DNA from: Cotesia glomerata
Taxonomy: Eukaryota; Arthropoda; Insecta; Hymenoptera; Braconidae
Direction: 5' to 3'
DNA length: 64,000 nt
Assembly (NCBI RefSeq): GCF_020080835.1
Contig: NC_058158.1
Span: forward strand, 20,546,430 to 20,610,429
The notes under the pieces are model-generated. The model worked only from the letters and a program-made list of their open reading frames with translations. It had not been told where the DNA came from and made no database searches. This document shows positions 33,755 to 46,697 of the stretch, in pieces. A program made the translations under genes and the position numbers. Position 1 is the stretch's first letter. Each line of letters opens with the position of its first letter.

Positions 33755-34251
33755 AAATTGTAATATATAGTGTTTATTGGTGACAATAAAAAATCAGATT
33801 GGTATAGTCTAATACGCCTAATTCGAGGCTTCAAATTGAGATATAAATCTTTTGATTTTTATTTACATTCATCAAGTTATTTGGTCATTAAAGATTGGAG
33901 ATTAATTTTAGAAGCATCGTGGTTATGTTGCTCTAACTTCTACGCAGTGTTGTGCGCATCACTTACAGCCCATAATTGTACAGCTATGGTATAGTGTTCT
34001 TGTAGCCTATCTGTAGTAGTGTAAGTGAGTGTTGGTTCTATCTATAGTGCAATATTATGTGAGTGACATATTATGTACAATTTGTAATATCAAATTATCT
34101 TAGTATTAGTGTTTACCAAAGCCTGACTATTGTTGGTTGCATTATCTGCTTATGTGAAAGATCTTTATATATGGAGTTCTTACAACTGTGTAAGAATACA
34201 TTCGTTCTAAAACTGTTGTTTCTAAACAGAATCAACTTAGTGTAAATTGCT

Positions 34252-35649
34252 ATGTCAGTGTTAGATGACATCTGTAGTAGATGCAAGGCTGTACTACGAA
34301 CACCATTCACCTGTGATATTTGTAATAAGTCTTTTCATAAAAGTTGTGTCACTGATTATATCAAATCTGGACCAGTTGATGATTGCTGCAGACTAAAGTT
34401 TAGTTATTTAATCAATTCAGTGAATAATAAAACTAAACAAAAAGTAAATCAACCTCAAACCAGAAACCGTCTTCAATCATTAAGATCGGTAACTTCTAAC
34501 AACTCATCAACATCTAGTTTTAAATCGGCTAAATCTACTGAGTCTCTTACTAGTATTGGAAGTCGACAAAGATCAACAACTTCTGCTCCGATCACGCCTA
34601 GCTCACCATTGTCACCTAACAGAGATTCAGTTTTCCTTCCCGAATCACAAGATTTAATTGATTCATCTACATCTTTAAATCAAACCAAACATTACAGTTC
34701 AAACAAATACGAGTTCATTATCAACGATCTTAGATATCATTGAAACAAATCAAATAGTAGTAAGTTCACCTCCGAGTACAATGGGTTCAAATCAGCTTCC
34801 CGTCGATTGGTCTTCAATATCTACAGATGACAAACTTACATTAGTGATGAAGTCAGTTGCGCAAATACCAGTGCTTACGACTGAATTTAAGACATTGTCT
34901 TCAAAAATTGACGATTTTGGTTCTCGATTAAATTTGTTACAAATTGAACAATCTAATGCCAAAGAAGCTCTTAACTCTATAAACACCAATGTAAATTTGA
35001 ACACTACCAATATTATGAAACTGAGAAATGAGCTTGAAACCATCAAAGAAGATACACTAAAAAATTCTAAAAGCTTAGCTGATCAACATGCCTTAATTCA
35101 AGTGTTGCATTGAATGATTCTTCTGGAGTCCTGCCTTATTCACAAGTTACATCAGAATTGGTTATCTCAGGCATTCCGGATTCAGTTGTCCAAGGTTCAT
35201 CTGAAATGGAGATCACTTCTAGTGTATTCAACGCTCTCAAAGTACCTGAACTCAAGTCTGACATACTTTCTACTAGGCTAATAGAGAAGAGAACCAAAAA
35301 CTCTTCAAATAATGTAAAAGATAATGCAAAACCTATTTTGCACTCAATCATAGTTAAACTTAAATCTCCTCAAATACGAGATTATATTATTAATAGTAAG
35401 AGAAAGCTTAAAACATTACTAGTTAAAACTGTCTTCCCAGATACGGCAAATGTTTCTAAGGATTTCTTATATGTTAATGAATTTTTAAATGCTGAAGTAT
35501 ATAAATTGTTACTTATAACTAAGTCTAAGGCCAAAACTCTACGTTTGAAGTATGTTTGGGTACAAAATAGTTCGATTTTTGTTAAAAAAGATGACAATAC
35601 TACTAAAATTAAGATCTGTTCTGAAGCCGATCTCACTAAACTTGATTAA
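34252..35649 (+). pseudogene. LINE B ORF1, two frameshifts
   Basis: Opens at ATG 34252 with CSRCKAVLRTPFTCDICNKS and FHKSCVTDYI, a PHD-like Cys/His cluster as in LINE A. A Ser/Thr-rich linker follows to 34743 (stop); the frame resumes at about 34745 with DWSSISTDDKLTLVMKSVAQ and a coiled-coil region to 35113. It then returns to the first frame through the conserved C-terminal block YVNEFLNAEVYKLLLITKSK to SEADLTKLD and TAA at 35647. The two shifts compensate each other. Confidence 0.8.
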
Positions 35650-35665
35650 CGTCACTTAGAATTAA

Positions 35666-38332
35666 TTAACTGATAATCCAAATCCTCAGTCCATAAGGTT
35701 CTTAAGTTTGAATATTAATAGTTTTAATGGTCATGTTGCCCAATTTCTCGATCTAGTTGCAGATTCAAAACCACATATCATTGCTATAACTGAAACATGG
35801 CTCAAACCGCTACAAGACAATTCTTTACTTAGAAAACTTTACAGTCTTTCGAAGAGATAGAGGTTTAACTCATTCCGATAATGGGTGCTTCATTAAGGGT
35901 GGGGGTGTGGCATGTTTGGTCCACAAGTCATTAAAAGCTAAAGTCATCTATGTACCTAACACAAATTATATAAATCAACCTGAATATTTAATTCTCGAAG
36001 TCATTTCACAGACTGGAAATCGCTTATTACTATCAGTAATCTATCGTAGGCCTCAAGGTAATCTTTAAGATGAATTTTTTAATGTAATTTCTAAATTAAT
36101 GATAAATTACAAAAATTTAATAATTATGGGAGACTTGAATTTTGATCTGTTAGAATCCTCTATAACACCTAATCTTTTACAGTCATTTATCACGGAATGA
36201 TCATTATTTTGTGTCCCGTTTGGTGCTACTCACCATTCAAATAACAAAGATTCGTGGTTAGATGTTATTATTCTTGATAATCAATCCAAAATGGTCAATT
36301 TTTGTAAATCTAATCAACCCTTTATAAACAAACATGATTATCTTGTATGCGATTATAAGTTTGATTTCGAGAAGCCTTCGGCGAAAATTATAAATTATAG
36401 AGACTTTTCTAAAACTAGCCAAGAAGCTATGAGCAATGCCCTGATGCAATCTCTTAAAATTGATAGTGAACTCATAGAAAATTCTGATCCTAATTATTTA
36501 ACTAGCTTATTTCATGAGACTATTATTGAAATTCTTGAAGAATTTGCACCTATTCGTTCACGCAAAATTACTCATGTTCCTAATCCCTGGGTCACAAAAG
36601 AACTTAGAACCAAGTGCAAAAAACGTGATACTTTGTATAAACGTGCAAAAAGAAATAATAATAAGGACCTATTAAATCTTTTTAAAATTAAAAGAAAGGA
36701 ATTAAAAATAAAGCTTACGGAGGCTCGTGAAAATTATTTATGCAATGCACTGAGTAATATTCCATTAGATTCAAATGTATGGAGTAAACTTAAGCATTTG
36801 GGGTTAATTAAAGGTTCAAATTCCTCGCCCTTAAATTTCTTTGACTCGAGAGAATTAAATAATCACTTTGCAAAAATAGTAAGACATCATCCACCATGTA
36901 ATGAAGCAACCTTTGAAGAAATTAAATTGTCTCATAGTAGTTTGGTAAATTGTTCCTTTGTATGGACAGAGATTGACATTGTAGATGTAACAAAAGCTCT
37001 TCATCTCACTCTCAACAAATCTAAGGGTAAAAGTCCGGATGAATTAAATCTTTATTGGCTAAAAAACAATATTCCCCAGATAACAATCTTTCTTACACAG
37101 CTTTTTAATCGATCTTTAAATACTGCTATCTTCCCTCAAGCTTGGAAGGCAATTTACATCTTACCATTGAACAAGACCTCTCCACCGCGTTCCCTCTCTG
37201 ATACACGACCCATCGCAAATACTTCACATCTAAGTAAGGTTTTCGAGAGAATAATTGCTAACCAAGTAGTTACATATCTTGAGGATATTAATCTTATTGA
37301 TAAATATCAATCAGGGTTCAGAAAACATCATAGTACTCGATCTGCCCTATTAAAATTAACAAATGATATTTCCAGAGCTATGGACAGTAATCAATTAACT
37401 CTAATAGTCTTTTTTGATTTGACCAAAGCATTTGATTATGTTAACCACAAAATTATTATAAAAACCTTGATAGAATTAGGATTTTCTCCTGAGACAGTTA
37501 AGTGGTTTCTGTCTTACTTATCTGATAGGTCGCAAGCTGTACTTGATGGAGATGGTAAGCCAGTTGAGTTTAAAACTACAACATCTGGAGTTCCTCAAGG
37601 GTCAGTTCTAGGACCCATATTATTTCTATTAGTTATGAACTCTGCGGCTAAACGACTTACTTATACAAATCATGGTTTATTTGCTGATGATAAATATATT
37701 TATTTACATTGTTATAGTCATCAAATCCATGAAGCTACTAGACAGTTGAACCTGGATGCTCAAGCAGTAGTTGATTGGGCCAGAGATAATGGGTTAGAAG
37801 TAAATCTACTTAAAACTAAAGCAATGGTAATGGGATCAAATAACAAAGTAAAAGCTCTTATGCGAGAAGGTATTCCAAAGCTAGAAATTGATGGTGTACC
37901 TCTACCTTATATTGAATCAATCAAGTGCCTTGGAGTTCATTTTACGTGTAATTTATCGTGGAACTTACACACTTAAAAAACTATAAGTAAAATCAATTCG
38001 GCATTATATAGCCTGAAATTACGTAGAAATATTTACACTTCATCAATTAAAAAATTACTTGTACCGGCAACTATTTTACCGTTAATTGATTATTGCTCTA
38101 TAGTATTATTAAATGCAACTGATGAAAATGTAAGACGATCTGAGAGACTAGCAGCCAAGAAAAATAATATTCTCTTTAAATTCCCAAATTTCAGTACCAC
38201 TCATTATGAGTCTTCTTTCGTAATTACAGTTATACGATTATGGGAAGAACTACCAGAGGACATTATAAATTCATCAAGCTTGGAGGTTTTCAAAAATAAA
38301 ATTTTTGATTATTTATTTAATTTAGATGTTTG
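35666..38332 (+). pseudogene. LINE B ORF2 (APE endonuclease plus reverse transcriptase), broken
   Basis: The endonuclease is recognisable: FLSLNINSFNGHVAQF, IIAITETWLKP, GGGVACLVHKSL, SVIYRRPQGN, IIMGDLNFDLL and SWLDVIILD, with a frameshift near 35840 and stops at about 36068 and 36200. From 36291 the frame is open to 37976 through DTRPIANTSHLSK, FFDLTKAFDYVNHK, SGVPQGSVLGPILF and FADDKYIYLH. A TAA at 37974 and a loss of about 65 residues (after VLLNATDEN, before RRSERLAAKK) compared with LINE A disrupt the C-terminal domain; the reading ends at TGA about 38330. Confidence 0.82.
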
Positions 38333-38619
38333 ATCATGAACTGTTGTAAATGCTTCTATCATTATTTTATTAATCTTCAAACTTCGTTAACCTTCTTTAT
38401 ATAGCTTCTTTTTAATTTAAAGTTTCCTACCTGTCTCTTTAGTAACATCAAAGATTCTTAAAATTATTAGTTAATTCTTTATAAATCAAATTTTTATATT
38501 AATTTTTTATGTAGTATATAATATTATCACCTATCTAAAATTATTATTATGTAAAACACTCTAAATATTTATAAGTTAAACTGCACAATAATGTAAAATT
38601 ATATGTATACTTACTCTTT

Positions 38620-38641
38620 GTCATTCGGCAACTGCCTTGAC
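38620..38641 (+). other. LINE B 3'-terminal hairpin
   Basis: Same 22-base fold as in LINE A with pair 2-21 changed from C-G to T-A and a different loop. Confidence 0.65.
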
Positions 38642-38875
38642 ATAATTTTGTTAATAAACTAATTAATAAACTAAATTAATTATTTATAGTCTAAGATTAA
38701 TTTTTACAGTTAAAAACTAATTATTTATGATTCAAAATAAATTTTCAAACACAAAATAAACGATGTGTTTAATATTATTAATTTTGAGTACTAAAAATTA
38801 AAAAGTAATACATATAATTAATTTTTTCGATTAAAAATTGATCATTTATAATTTCAAATTATTTATTTTATCCAC

Positions 38876-39411
38876 AGATTTGGTAGAATCTGGCGCCAAG
38901 TTCCGTTCAAATCCGTTGTAAACGAAGCGCCAGACTACCGACTATGTTTACTGTGAGCAGAACGGTATTTTGAGGTTACAAAATTTTATTAAATTCTACG
39001 GTACTTCTTGATCATAAACTCTATAAAATAACAGTAATTCATGCTTTATTTTACTGATATTAATTAATTAATGCAATTATAATAATTAATCTACTTGAAA
39101 TTATTAAATTTTATCAGCACAAACTATAGCAAGCTCAAAAATTTCGATCCTGACCTTTTTTCTATGTAAAAAGTGACATGCCACAGACTAAATAATTCGA
39201 AAATGCATGGTAATCTTCCAATAGATGGGAAACTACAGTTAAAAAAATACATTTCACAGCTTGCATCTACATCCACCAGGGTGCGCTGGAATTGTTTTTA
39301 CATAAACTGGAGCTTCAAGAGGATAGTTTGCTATAAAAAATGCAGCCAACGCGAGATTTGAGTTCGTAGCAATTGTAAATTTTTATTATAATTACAAAAA
39401 ATACTAAAACC
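38876..39411. repeat. Repeat R, uninterrupted copy (empty site for the TIR unit)
   Basis: Inverted copy of 28751-29224 plus 25063-25128. The octamer AAAAAATG at 39335-39342 is the single-copy target, in contrast with the duplicated CATTTTTT around 25129-28750. Followed directly by a MITE M copy, as at the other locus. Confidence 0.75.
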
Positions 39412-39937
39412 CGAACAAAAACAGTTTCACTGTAAAAAAAATCGCGCCAAGTCCACGTTCGTAAGATTATTAGGAAAAAAAAATTTCTTATTTCTTTACA
39501 AAAAGATATAAAATTAAAAAATTAAAAAATCCAAGTAACCGATATGATTGTGTTTGATTTTTGGAAATTAAATAAAATTTTATTGTAAATTTGAAAATTA
39601 AAAAAAAATTTTGGAACGTACTTGGTGTGCGTCATTGTGTATTTCAATTTTTTTAAAGTCCTAGTAAATAGATTTTACGAATTTCATTAAAAGTAAAATA
39701 TTTTGCAACCACGCACGTTAAATATGTTCCAAAAGTTTTTTTTAATTTTCAAATTTACAATAAAATTTTTTTTATTTTTCGCAAATCAAATACAATCATA
39801 TTGGTTACTTGGATTTTTTAATTTTATTATTTTATATTTTTTTGTAAAGAAATAAGAAATTTTTTTTCTTAATAGTCTGATGAACGTGGACTTGGCGCGA
39901 TTTTTTTTACAGTGAAACTGTTTTTGTTCGGATTTGT
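39412..39937. mobile_element. MITE family M, full copy
   Basis: About 525 bp, with inverted ends CCGAACAAAAACAGTTTCAC. The centre holds GGTGTGCGTCATTGTGTATT and a 90-base insert relative to the 24584 copy. Confidence 0.8.
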
Positions 39938-40059
39938 TAATACTTAATAACCTTCTATATCAAATTAATTTTTATAGTTTAAAATTAATTTGTATGACAA
40001 GAAATTGATTTTAATAATTAGTGTCGCTAATATTATTATTAAAGATATTTTCATGACTG

Positions 40060-40062
<3 letters not shown>

Positions 40063-40096
<34 letters not shown>
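40063..40096. repeat. (TA)n microsatellite
   Basis: 17 TA dinucleotides, preceded by the same AT segment that precedes the foldbacks at 2638 and 19250. Confidence 0.9.
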
Positions 40097-40099
<3 letters not shown>

Positions 40100-41070
40100 T
40101 ATCCAGTATGGCTTTTGCGGACTTCCTCAGTTGTCATGTTTTTATTGCATACATTATTCTTAAATTATCATAAAAATTAATGTATTCGATAATTTTTTTG
40201 GTTCGACCAAAATTCACCATTGTATCACATTACTCGTCGCGTGGGGTGTATAGATCACCCAAACCTATAAACCTATGATTCTAAAGCGCATGCGCAATTT
40301 GCGGTTATCCTTTTAACTACGCGTGGGCGTATTAAAGTTAATTAAATTATTATCCCTCTTGATTCGAAAATATTTTGACAACAAAAAAACCTGTTCTTTT
40401 TCTATTTTTGTTGAAGATCTTTATTTAAATAAGTACGCTCTATTGTCGCTTTCATTTGAAGTAATCTTTTTCACGTTGAAAAATGATCAAAGTACAAATT
40501 ATTTATCAAATGAAGACCAATTAATAGAAGATAAATTTCCTAAAATATTAATCAATCTAAGAAGAAAGATGTCAGTTAAATTTTAAGCTCACAGGAACTA
40601 TAGTTCATAATTTTTTTTTCACACAACTGAAAATCGAATGAAATAAATTAATACAGAAAATTTACTATTTTCCAAATTGAAATAAGTTAAGTTTTAAATA
40701 CGGAATTATCACCATATGATAAACTAAAACCTCCTCCCAAACACACTACATCTCATGACATAATTTCCACGTCTATCGGTTTAGTGGTTTTCACACTAAA
40801 ACTAGACAAAAAACTGGCTCTTAATATATTGGTATGATTATACAGAGACATTGGGTAATTTACCTTCATTGTAATACATATTTAATTGAATTTAAAGGCT
40901 ACATGCAATGATCGAAAAAAAATTTAATTTGAATCACTTATCTATCGAATTTTCTACGAAATGAATGTACGCCAATAAAACGCATTATTTTCATAAAGTT
41001 TTTATAAAACTTCATTAAAATTCATCAAGTTCTCGCCATGGATTAAAGATTTGATTACTGTTTTTGCCTC
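40097..41070. other. AT-rich intergenic DNA, no gene supported
   Basis: A short less AT-rich patch (40225-40330) contains GCGCATGCGC. The 87-codon frame 40323-40586 starts with GTG, has no recognisable domain and is not called. Confidence 0.4.
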
Positions 41071-42180
41071 TGAAAAAATATTTTGACTAGACTATATCAG
41101 GCCTGATATGGTCTGATATAAAAATCGGCTATACCAGACGATATACGGTCTGACATGAAAACTGGTCATATCAGAATATATATGTTCTCATATGGACACA
41201 TCAGATAATGTATACGCGGTAAAATTATATAATTATCAAATTTTATTTCCAAGTCATGCTATAAAAAAATTATTTTTCAATCGTAAATCAAAAACACCGG
41301 AATTCTGGCTATTCCAGAGAATTTAGGAATCAATTATCTGATGAAAAATTCTAGGTGCCTTATGGTTGCGAATTCGATTTGCTCGACTCTTCTTGGTTCT
41401 CAGTCCAGTCCGATGTCCACTGGTCTACATTACGTACAATATGATAAACTCAATCGGATAGATTTTAAATAAAACACGAGAGAGATCAGAATACATTGAA
41501 ATTTCATAAGATGTGTTTAAAATTTCATGAAGTTTTACAAAAACAGTATTTTCACTCGATTGTTGATTTGATCTATTGTCTATTATTAACTTTTATTCTT
41601 GATCGCAATTGTTAATAATCAATAAATAAAAAGTAGTATAAATAAATTATTCTTTTCCAGATATCTAAAGGAACTTATCTTTAAAAATTATAAAATTTTT
41701 TTTTGGTAATTAAGATTATTTGTAACAAAAGAATAATTATTGTTCTTTATAATTTTATTGCTGAAATCGTGATCTAAATTTAATATTAAATCATATGATA
41801 AACAAAAATATTTATGTAGCGTGTGCTAAAAAAATATCTATTATTTTGAACAACTCTAACATATCTTCTTGAATACGATTGTGTGTAGACCGATTTCAGA
41901 TCTAGCCATATGTACTCATATAAAATTATATCAGGACATAAAAAAATTATACATCTACTTATCAAACTATATCAAGTAATATCAAGCCTAATATGAGCAT
42001 ATTAAATTGGTAAGGCTTGATCTGACCTGACATGGTCAATTTTTATATCAGATTATATTAGGACCTGTCGAAATTGATATATGGAAATATCAGATCATAT
42101 TAGATTATGAATGAAATATATAACAAATTTTGATATCACTTTTTCAGTTTATGTCCGGTCTAATCAGAATATTTTTTCAC
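41071..42180. mobile_element. Foldback element with diverged arms
   Basis: TGAAAAAATATTTTGACTAG at the left end matches the inverted right end (CTAATCAGAATATTTTTTCA). Both arms contain multiple CATATCAGA/TGATATG-type words (41090-41220 and 41890-42170). The 600-base centre has no ORF. Confidence 0.55.
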
Positions 42181-42274
42181 GGGTGTAGTGGTGTAAGTTC
42201 TCAACAACGTTATTGCTATCTAATTCTCTTGTAGAACTTATCTAAGTTTTAAGGTTGTAAAAAAATTTTTCTCA

Positions 42275-42485
42275 TACTAATTTGTCAAAAAACCGTTACT
42301 TGGTTTTTTTTGTACTTGTATTATATACCTTTTTGTAAAGGTTTCTTTTTTTTTCAATATTAAACTTTTATATATTTTTGTATAAAATAAATCTCTTTTT
42401 GTAGAGAATAAATAAATATTTTTTGTTTTTCAATAATTTTATGACGAACTTGGCGCTATCTTTACGGTGAAACTATTTTTGTTCG
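42275..42485. mobile_element. MITE family M, half copy
   Basis: Right arm only, ending ACGGTGAAACTATTTTTGTT then CGGA. Confidence 0.6.
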
Positions 42486-43840
42486 GATCAATTTTGCACG
42501 CCTCATAAGCGAAGCGTTCAGTTGGGCTCTACTCTCAACATCTTGAAAACGCAGTGTTTACGAAACTGAAATTGATTTTTTTTCCATTTATATCGCACTT
42601 AGAGGATAATATAGATGCAATTATATTGTTAGATAAACTGTCTGCCACATTAATTACATTTTAGTTAAAGTTATTTTGTTTAACATACATAGTAATTAAT
42701 GAGATAAAAAATAATCTTTACTGGACATCTGTGTGTCTGTCGTTATGGATCCGTGTATTTGGCAGGGAAATTAGTTGAAAAAATTATCGGACCGGAATAA
42801 TTTTTTTTTATCGTCTAAAGTATCGTAAGGCGCTGTTTCTCAATTAATATGAGCGTTTAATTCATTATTATTTAATTATTATAAATAAAAAACTAAAATA
42901 CGACTGGGCATTTGTATATCTATATATACGTTTTTCATCGTTCATTTTTTTCCCTCACCAAAGAATTATGGCTCCACTTAATTATAGCAGAATTTTATGT
43001 TTTTTTTTCTCTGTTTATTGTTTGATACTATTTTTTACATCCTTGTATTTTTTAAGATATAATGAAAGATAATAGTTTGAAGACAGTCCTTAAAGAATTT
43101 ACTTCATGCGAAATTTGTTCCCAAAATATGCTTTGCTGAAAACGTATACTTTGAGGACTGTCCTCAAAACATCAATTTTGTTTTTATACGCTCCAGTATT
43201 ATCCAAAACTAAGTCTTTTCGAAAATCACAGTCTAATTTAAAGTAGTTTAGTTGATATTGAATCAATTAAATATCAATTGGTCTTTCAGTATAACCTATG
43301 TTTGAAAACATAACAAAAAAAAGACCTTAAACTTTTCACCATATGTGGGCGCTCCAAGTCATCTGTGTGGTGCTTTGGATTACGTCCAGCAAGTAACACT
43401 ACTTTCGAAGCGTGAGTTTTAAAATTTTTTTTCGGGTTAAGACTAAGACTGCTATTGATCATTAATTTAAAAAAATTGCAATCATAAAATTTGTAGGATC
43501 GAAAGTTATTTTTTTTTTTAATGCATTAATTGAATTTTTTTCTAAAATGCATTAATAGAACTATTTTTTTTTAATAATTAATAGAAAATACGTCATTTTA
43601 AAAGCATAAATAACGCATTTTTAGAAAAATTGATAACTAAGCAATTCTTACCGACTAATTTTTTTGAAAAAAGATCCGGTATAATATAAAATTATTCTCC
43701 AATTTCAGATTTTGTCGAAAATAGAAATTATTAAAAAATTAAAAAATTTTTAGAAATATAAAAGGTATCGCTATCAACCAAAAAAAAGCAGCAGTTTGAA
43801 TTGATTCAATTTTTTTCCGATTTCTTTTGTTTATACATGC
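42486..43840. other. Intergenic DNA with first copies of a 19-bp palindrome
   Basis: No gene seen. TTTGAAGACAGTCCTTAAA at 43076-43094 and the perfect palindrome TTTGAGGACTGTCCTCAAA at 43150-43168. Confidence 0.6.
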
Positions 43841-43842
43841 TT

Positions 43843-44062
43843 TCAAAAAAGTATATTACACACCTAGGGAAGTAAAGTAAGAAATTTCTCAGATCACATG
43901 TAATTGTTGGCCGAGGTCAACAAACATGTGATCTGAGGCTTTCTCATTTACTTCCCGAGGAGTGTATACTATTTTTTTGCTCGACGAAGGCAGGACATGG
44001 CAACTTCGCTTAGCGCAGCGGGTCGAAAGTTGACGCTTTCTGCCCGTCGAGCAAAAAAAATA
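43843..44062. mobile_element. Pair of adjacent hairpins (foldback repeat)
   Basis: Hairpin 1 (43843-43979) has arms with GGGAAGTAAA...CTCAGATCACATG around AATTGTTGGCCGAGGTCAAC. Hairpin 2 (43973-44062) has arms TTTTTTTGCTCGACG / CGTCGAGCAAAAAAA. The second is GC-rich for this window. No coding sequence. Confidence 0.6.
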
Positions 44063-44250
44063 TTTTTAAACTGAAAAAATCGTAACTAAATAAAATATTA
44101 AAAAAAATTTTTTTTTTTTTGAATTTTTTATTTACAATAAAATGAGGTATGAGGTATGCACTTTAGGATTTTCCAAACTTTTTCTTCCATATATTAAATT
44201 TTTATACGTTTAGTTCTGAAAAAAATTATCCTTGAGATTTGTACTTAAAA

Positions 44251-44910
44251 TATCTTTCTAAGTCAGAAACATCGATAGTTCTCTCAACACAATTATAATT
44301 GAAGAAGTGTCATACTACAAATACATTATGCAAATATAATATAAATTAATTAACTGAACTGTTTAGCCTTGTTGTTACAGGCTATTTAACTAAAAGGTTA
44401 TCTAATTAATTATTCACGAGATTTTCTAGTATTTTCAGTTAATTTAGCATAAATAAGTTTGAAATACCGAAGAACTATTTCATCATTATCATTTATTCTA
44501 CTCAATCTCTATAAATGATCGATTTTATTAGTTCATAATAGAATATATGTACCCTCTTGAGCTTTTAGAAAAAAGTCATTTGAGGACTGTTCTCAAAGTA
44601 TCTTTTTAAGTAAGAATTTTTGTTATTCATTTAAACACAGTCATAATTAAATATGTGTTACACTATAAACACCTAATTTAAATATACATTAATTAGCTAA
44701 ATTGTTAAGCTTTATTGTCAGACTGTTTTATTAAAAAATTGTCTAATTAATTATTTACAAGTTTTTCTATTATTTTCAGTCATTCTTGCATAAATAGGTT
44801 TAAAACATTGCAAAACTAACTATTAATTGATTTTATTAATTTTATACGAACTATTTACTTTACTAGATTATACTCAATATGATATATATACACGATTATT
44901 AAGCTTTCAG
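44251..44910 (+). repeat. Diverged tandem duplication, unit about 348 bp
   Basis: TATCTTTCTAAGTCAGAA (44251) and TATCTTTTTAAGTAAGAA (44599) begin two units of parallel order, including GTCTAATTAATTATT and TATTTTCAGT blocks. Each unit is preceded by a version of the 19-bp palindrome (degenerate at 44230, good at 44579). Confidence 0.55.
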
Positions 44911-45881
44911 AAAATGGTCATATTTCGAGCTTTTTCCTCAGTGTATGTTTATGTATGAAATAGATGCATTTCACGATATAGGTAATTTACCTAAGTTATC
45001 GAACGTAAAATTTATATTGTTTAAATTTTACCAATTTTTCTATTTTACAACTGTATTTGAAGTTTTTCAACAATATCTATCTAGAATCGGAAAAATCATT
45101 TATCTTCTTTGATTGATATTGTGGCCTTCGTCTTCAAAATATTAATTTGCTAAAAAAATTGTGTGATTGACATCATTATTAAATGAAATGTCTTGAAAAT
45201 GTGAAATGGAATTTCAATAAACAGTAAAATGTAAATATATCATAAGAATTTATTTATCTTCATAGAAAGACTAAGGTGAGTAAGTTTCTAGTAAACTTCT
45301 AACATATTCAAATTAATTATTATTTATTTAATTAAGATATACTAACAGAAAGATTTTCAATACCCTCAGTTTCAGGTAGAATATTTAATATTAGTATTAT
45401 AATAAATAATTTGCAGTTATATGGAAACGTTTTGATTCTTTCATGAAATAAATGAACTACAATTTTTGTTTGATTATAATTTTAATCGATCTGATTTATC
45501 AACCTATAATGATCTCAATACGTTTATGAATTCAAGCAGATGGAATAAATAGAAAGCATGCTGTCAACTTTTCATAAAAAATTCGCTTACAAATTAATCG
45601 CAACCTAAAAAGTCGTCGTGATAGAATATATTTTCTTTACAAAAATGGTGGAAGTCAATCTATATTTTCTTTGACGTTATTTAGTAATGTCGTATGGGGT
45701 TTATGATTTTACTTGTCTAATCTGAAAATTTAAGGCCTTATGAATTTATTTATATAGAAACTTTAACGTTAATTAAAGTATGTTGTATCAGATTGACTTG
45801 ATAAATTTTAATTATTATTAGATATAACAAAATTTTTCATTTATATATTTTTATTTTTCAAATTATGAAGAAAATTGTTAC

Positions 45882-46050
45882 TTTGAAGACAGACCTCAAA
45901 GTATTCAATACGTCAGAGATTTGTCCTCATTCTATACAAATAGGGTAACGCATAATTTGAGGACAGTCCTCAAATTATCGTTACAGCGAGAACAGATATT
46001 TTAAAGCCAGTCCTCAAACTATCGTTACTACTTGGTAAGAGTCCTCAAAG
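45882..46050 (+). repeat. Cluster of the 19-bp GAGGAC palindrome
   Basis: Copies at 45882-45900, 45956-45974 (perfect), 46000-46018 and a half-site at 46039-46049, mostly followed by TATC or TATCGTTAC. Further copies at 43076, 43150, 44579, 49403 and 61736. None was noticed in the first 42 kb. Confidence 0.75.
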
Positions 46051-46071
46051 TATCATTAATAAGACTTTTTT

Positions 46072-46520
46072 AAAGAGAATTTTTTCCTCCATAATTATTG
46101 TTAATACAGAAATCTGTCAAAAATGAATTTAAAAAAGTTAAAAATAAATCATAATAATTTTCCACTTGTAAAGTTCCTGCCAAAAATGCCGCGTAACGTT
46201 GTTTGGGCTAGATTGATGTAAAAATTACTCAAGTACTTCGTTAAAAAGAATTTTGTTCTCTATAATGATTGTCAATTCACATATCTGTCAAACTTGAATC
46301 TAAAAACTTTGAAAAAAAATCATAATATTTTTTAACTTTATCAATTCCAAATAAAAATGCCGCGTAACTTAGTTTGGGCTTGTGTAAAGTGAAAACCATT
46401 CTAGTACTTTTTAAAAGAAAATTTATTTTTCTACAATTATTGTTGATTCCCTTCTGTGTTGAACCATTGCAAAAAACGATGCAAAATAAAAATCGAAATT
46501 CATAGCTAAGGTTATTATAA
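46072..46520 (+). repeat. Tandem repeat of about 170 bp, three diverged units
   Basis: Units begin near 46072, 46243 and 46413. Units 1 and 2 share AAAATGCCGCGTAAC and TTTGGGCT, and all share a (C)TMYAATDATTGTYAAT-type block after the start. The third unit decays after about 60 bases. Confidence 0.65.
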
Positions 46521-46697
46521 TACAATAATATTATTCACCCTTAATCAACAAAAAAAATATCAGCATGCATCATTTGATAAATAATTAGAAAAATTAAATA
46601 TCAATAAAATAATCAATTTAGTGACACTTAGAAATAGTCTCACATGTTGATGGTAACTAATCTCAAACTTTCTACTTAAAGGCGCTTAGTCAATTCG

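Larger units (their letters stand above)
33755..38660 (+). mobile_element. LINE B, decayed two-ORF non-LTR retrotransposon
   Basis: Related to LINE A in both ORFs and in the 3' hairpin. 5' edge is placed where AT satellite ends (about 33755). ORF1 34252-35649, ORF2 about 35666-38332, 3' UTR to about 38660, ending TAATAAACTAATTAATAAAC. It has frameshifts in ORF1, and stops, a frameshift and a C-terminal deletion in ORF2. Unlike LINE A, it still has the full-length endonuclease region. Confidence 0.82.

Noticed and set aside
40323..40586. 87-codon ORF
   Set aside because: GTG start, AT-rich composition, no domain, no splice or promoter context.
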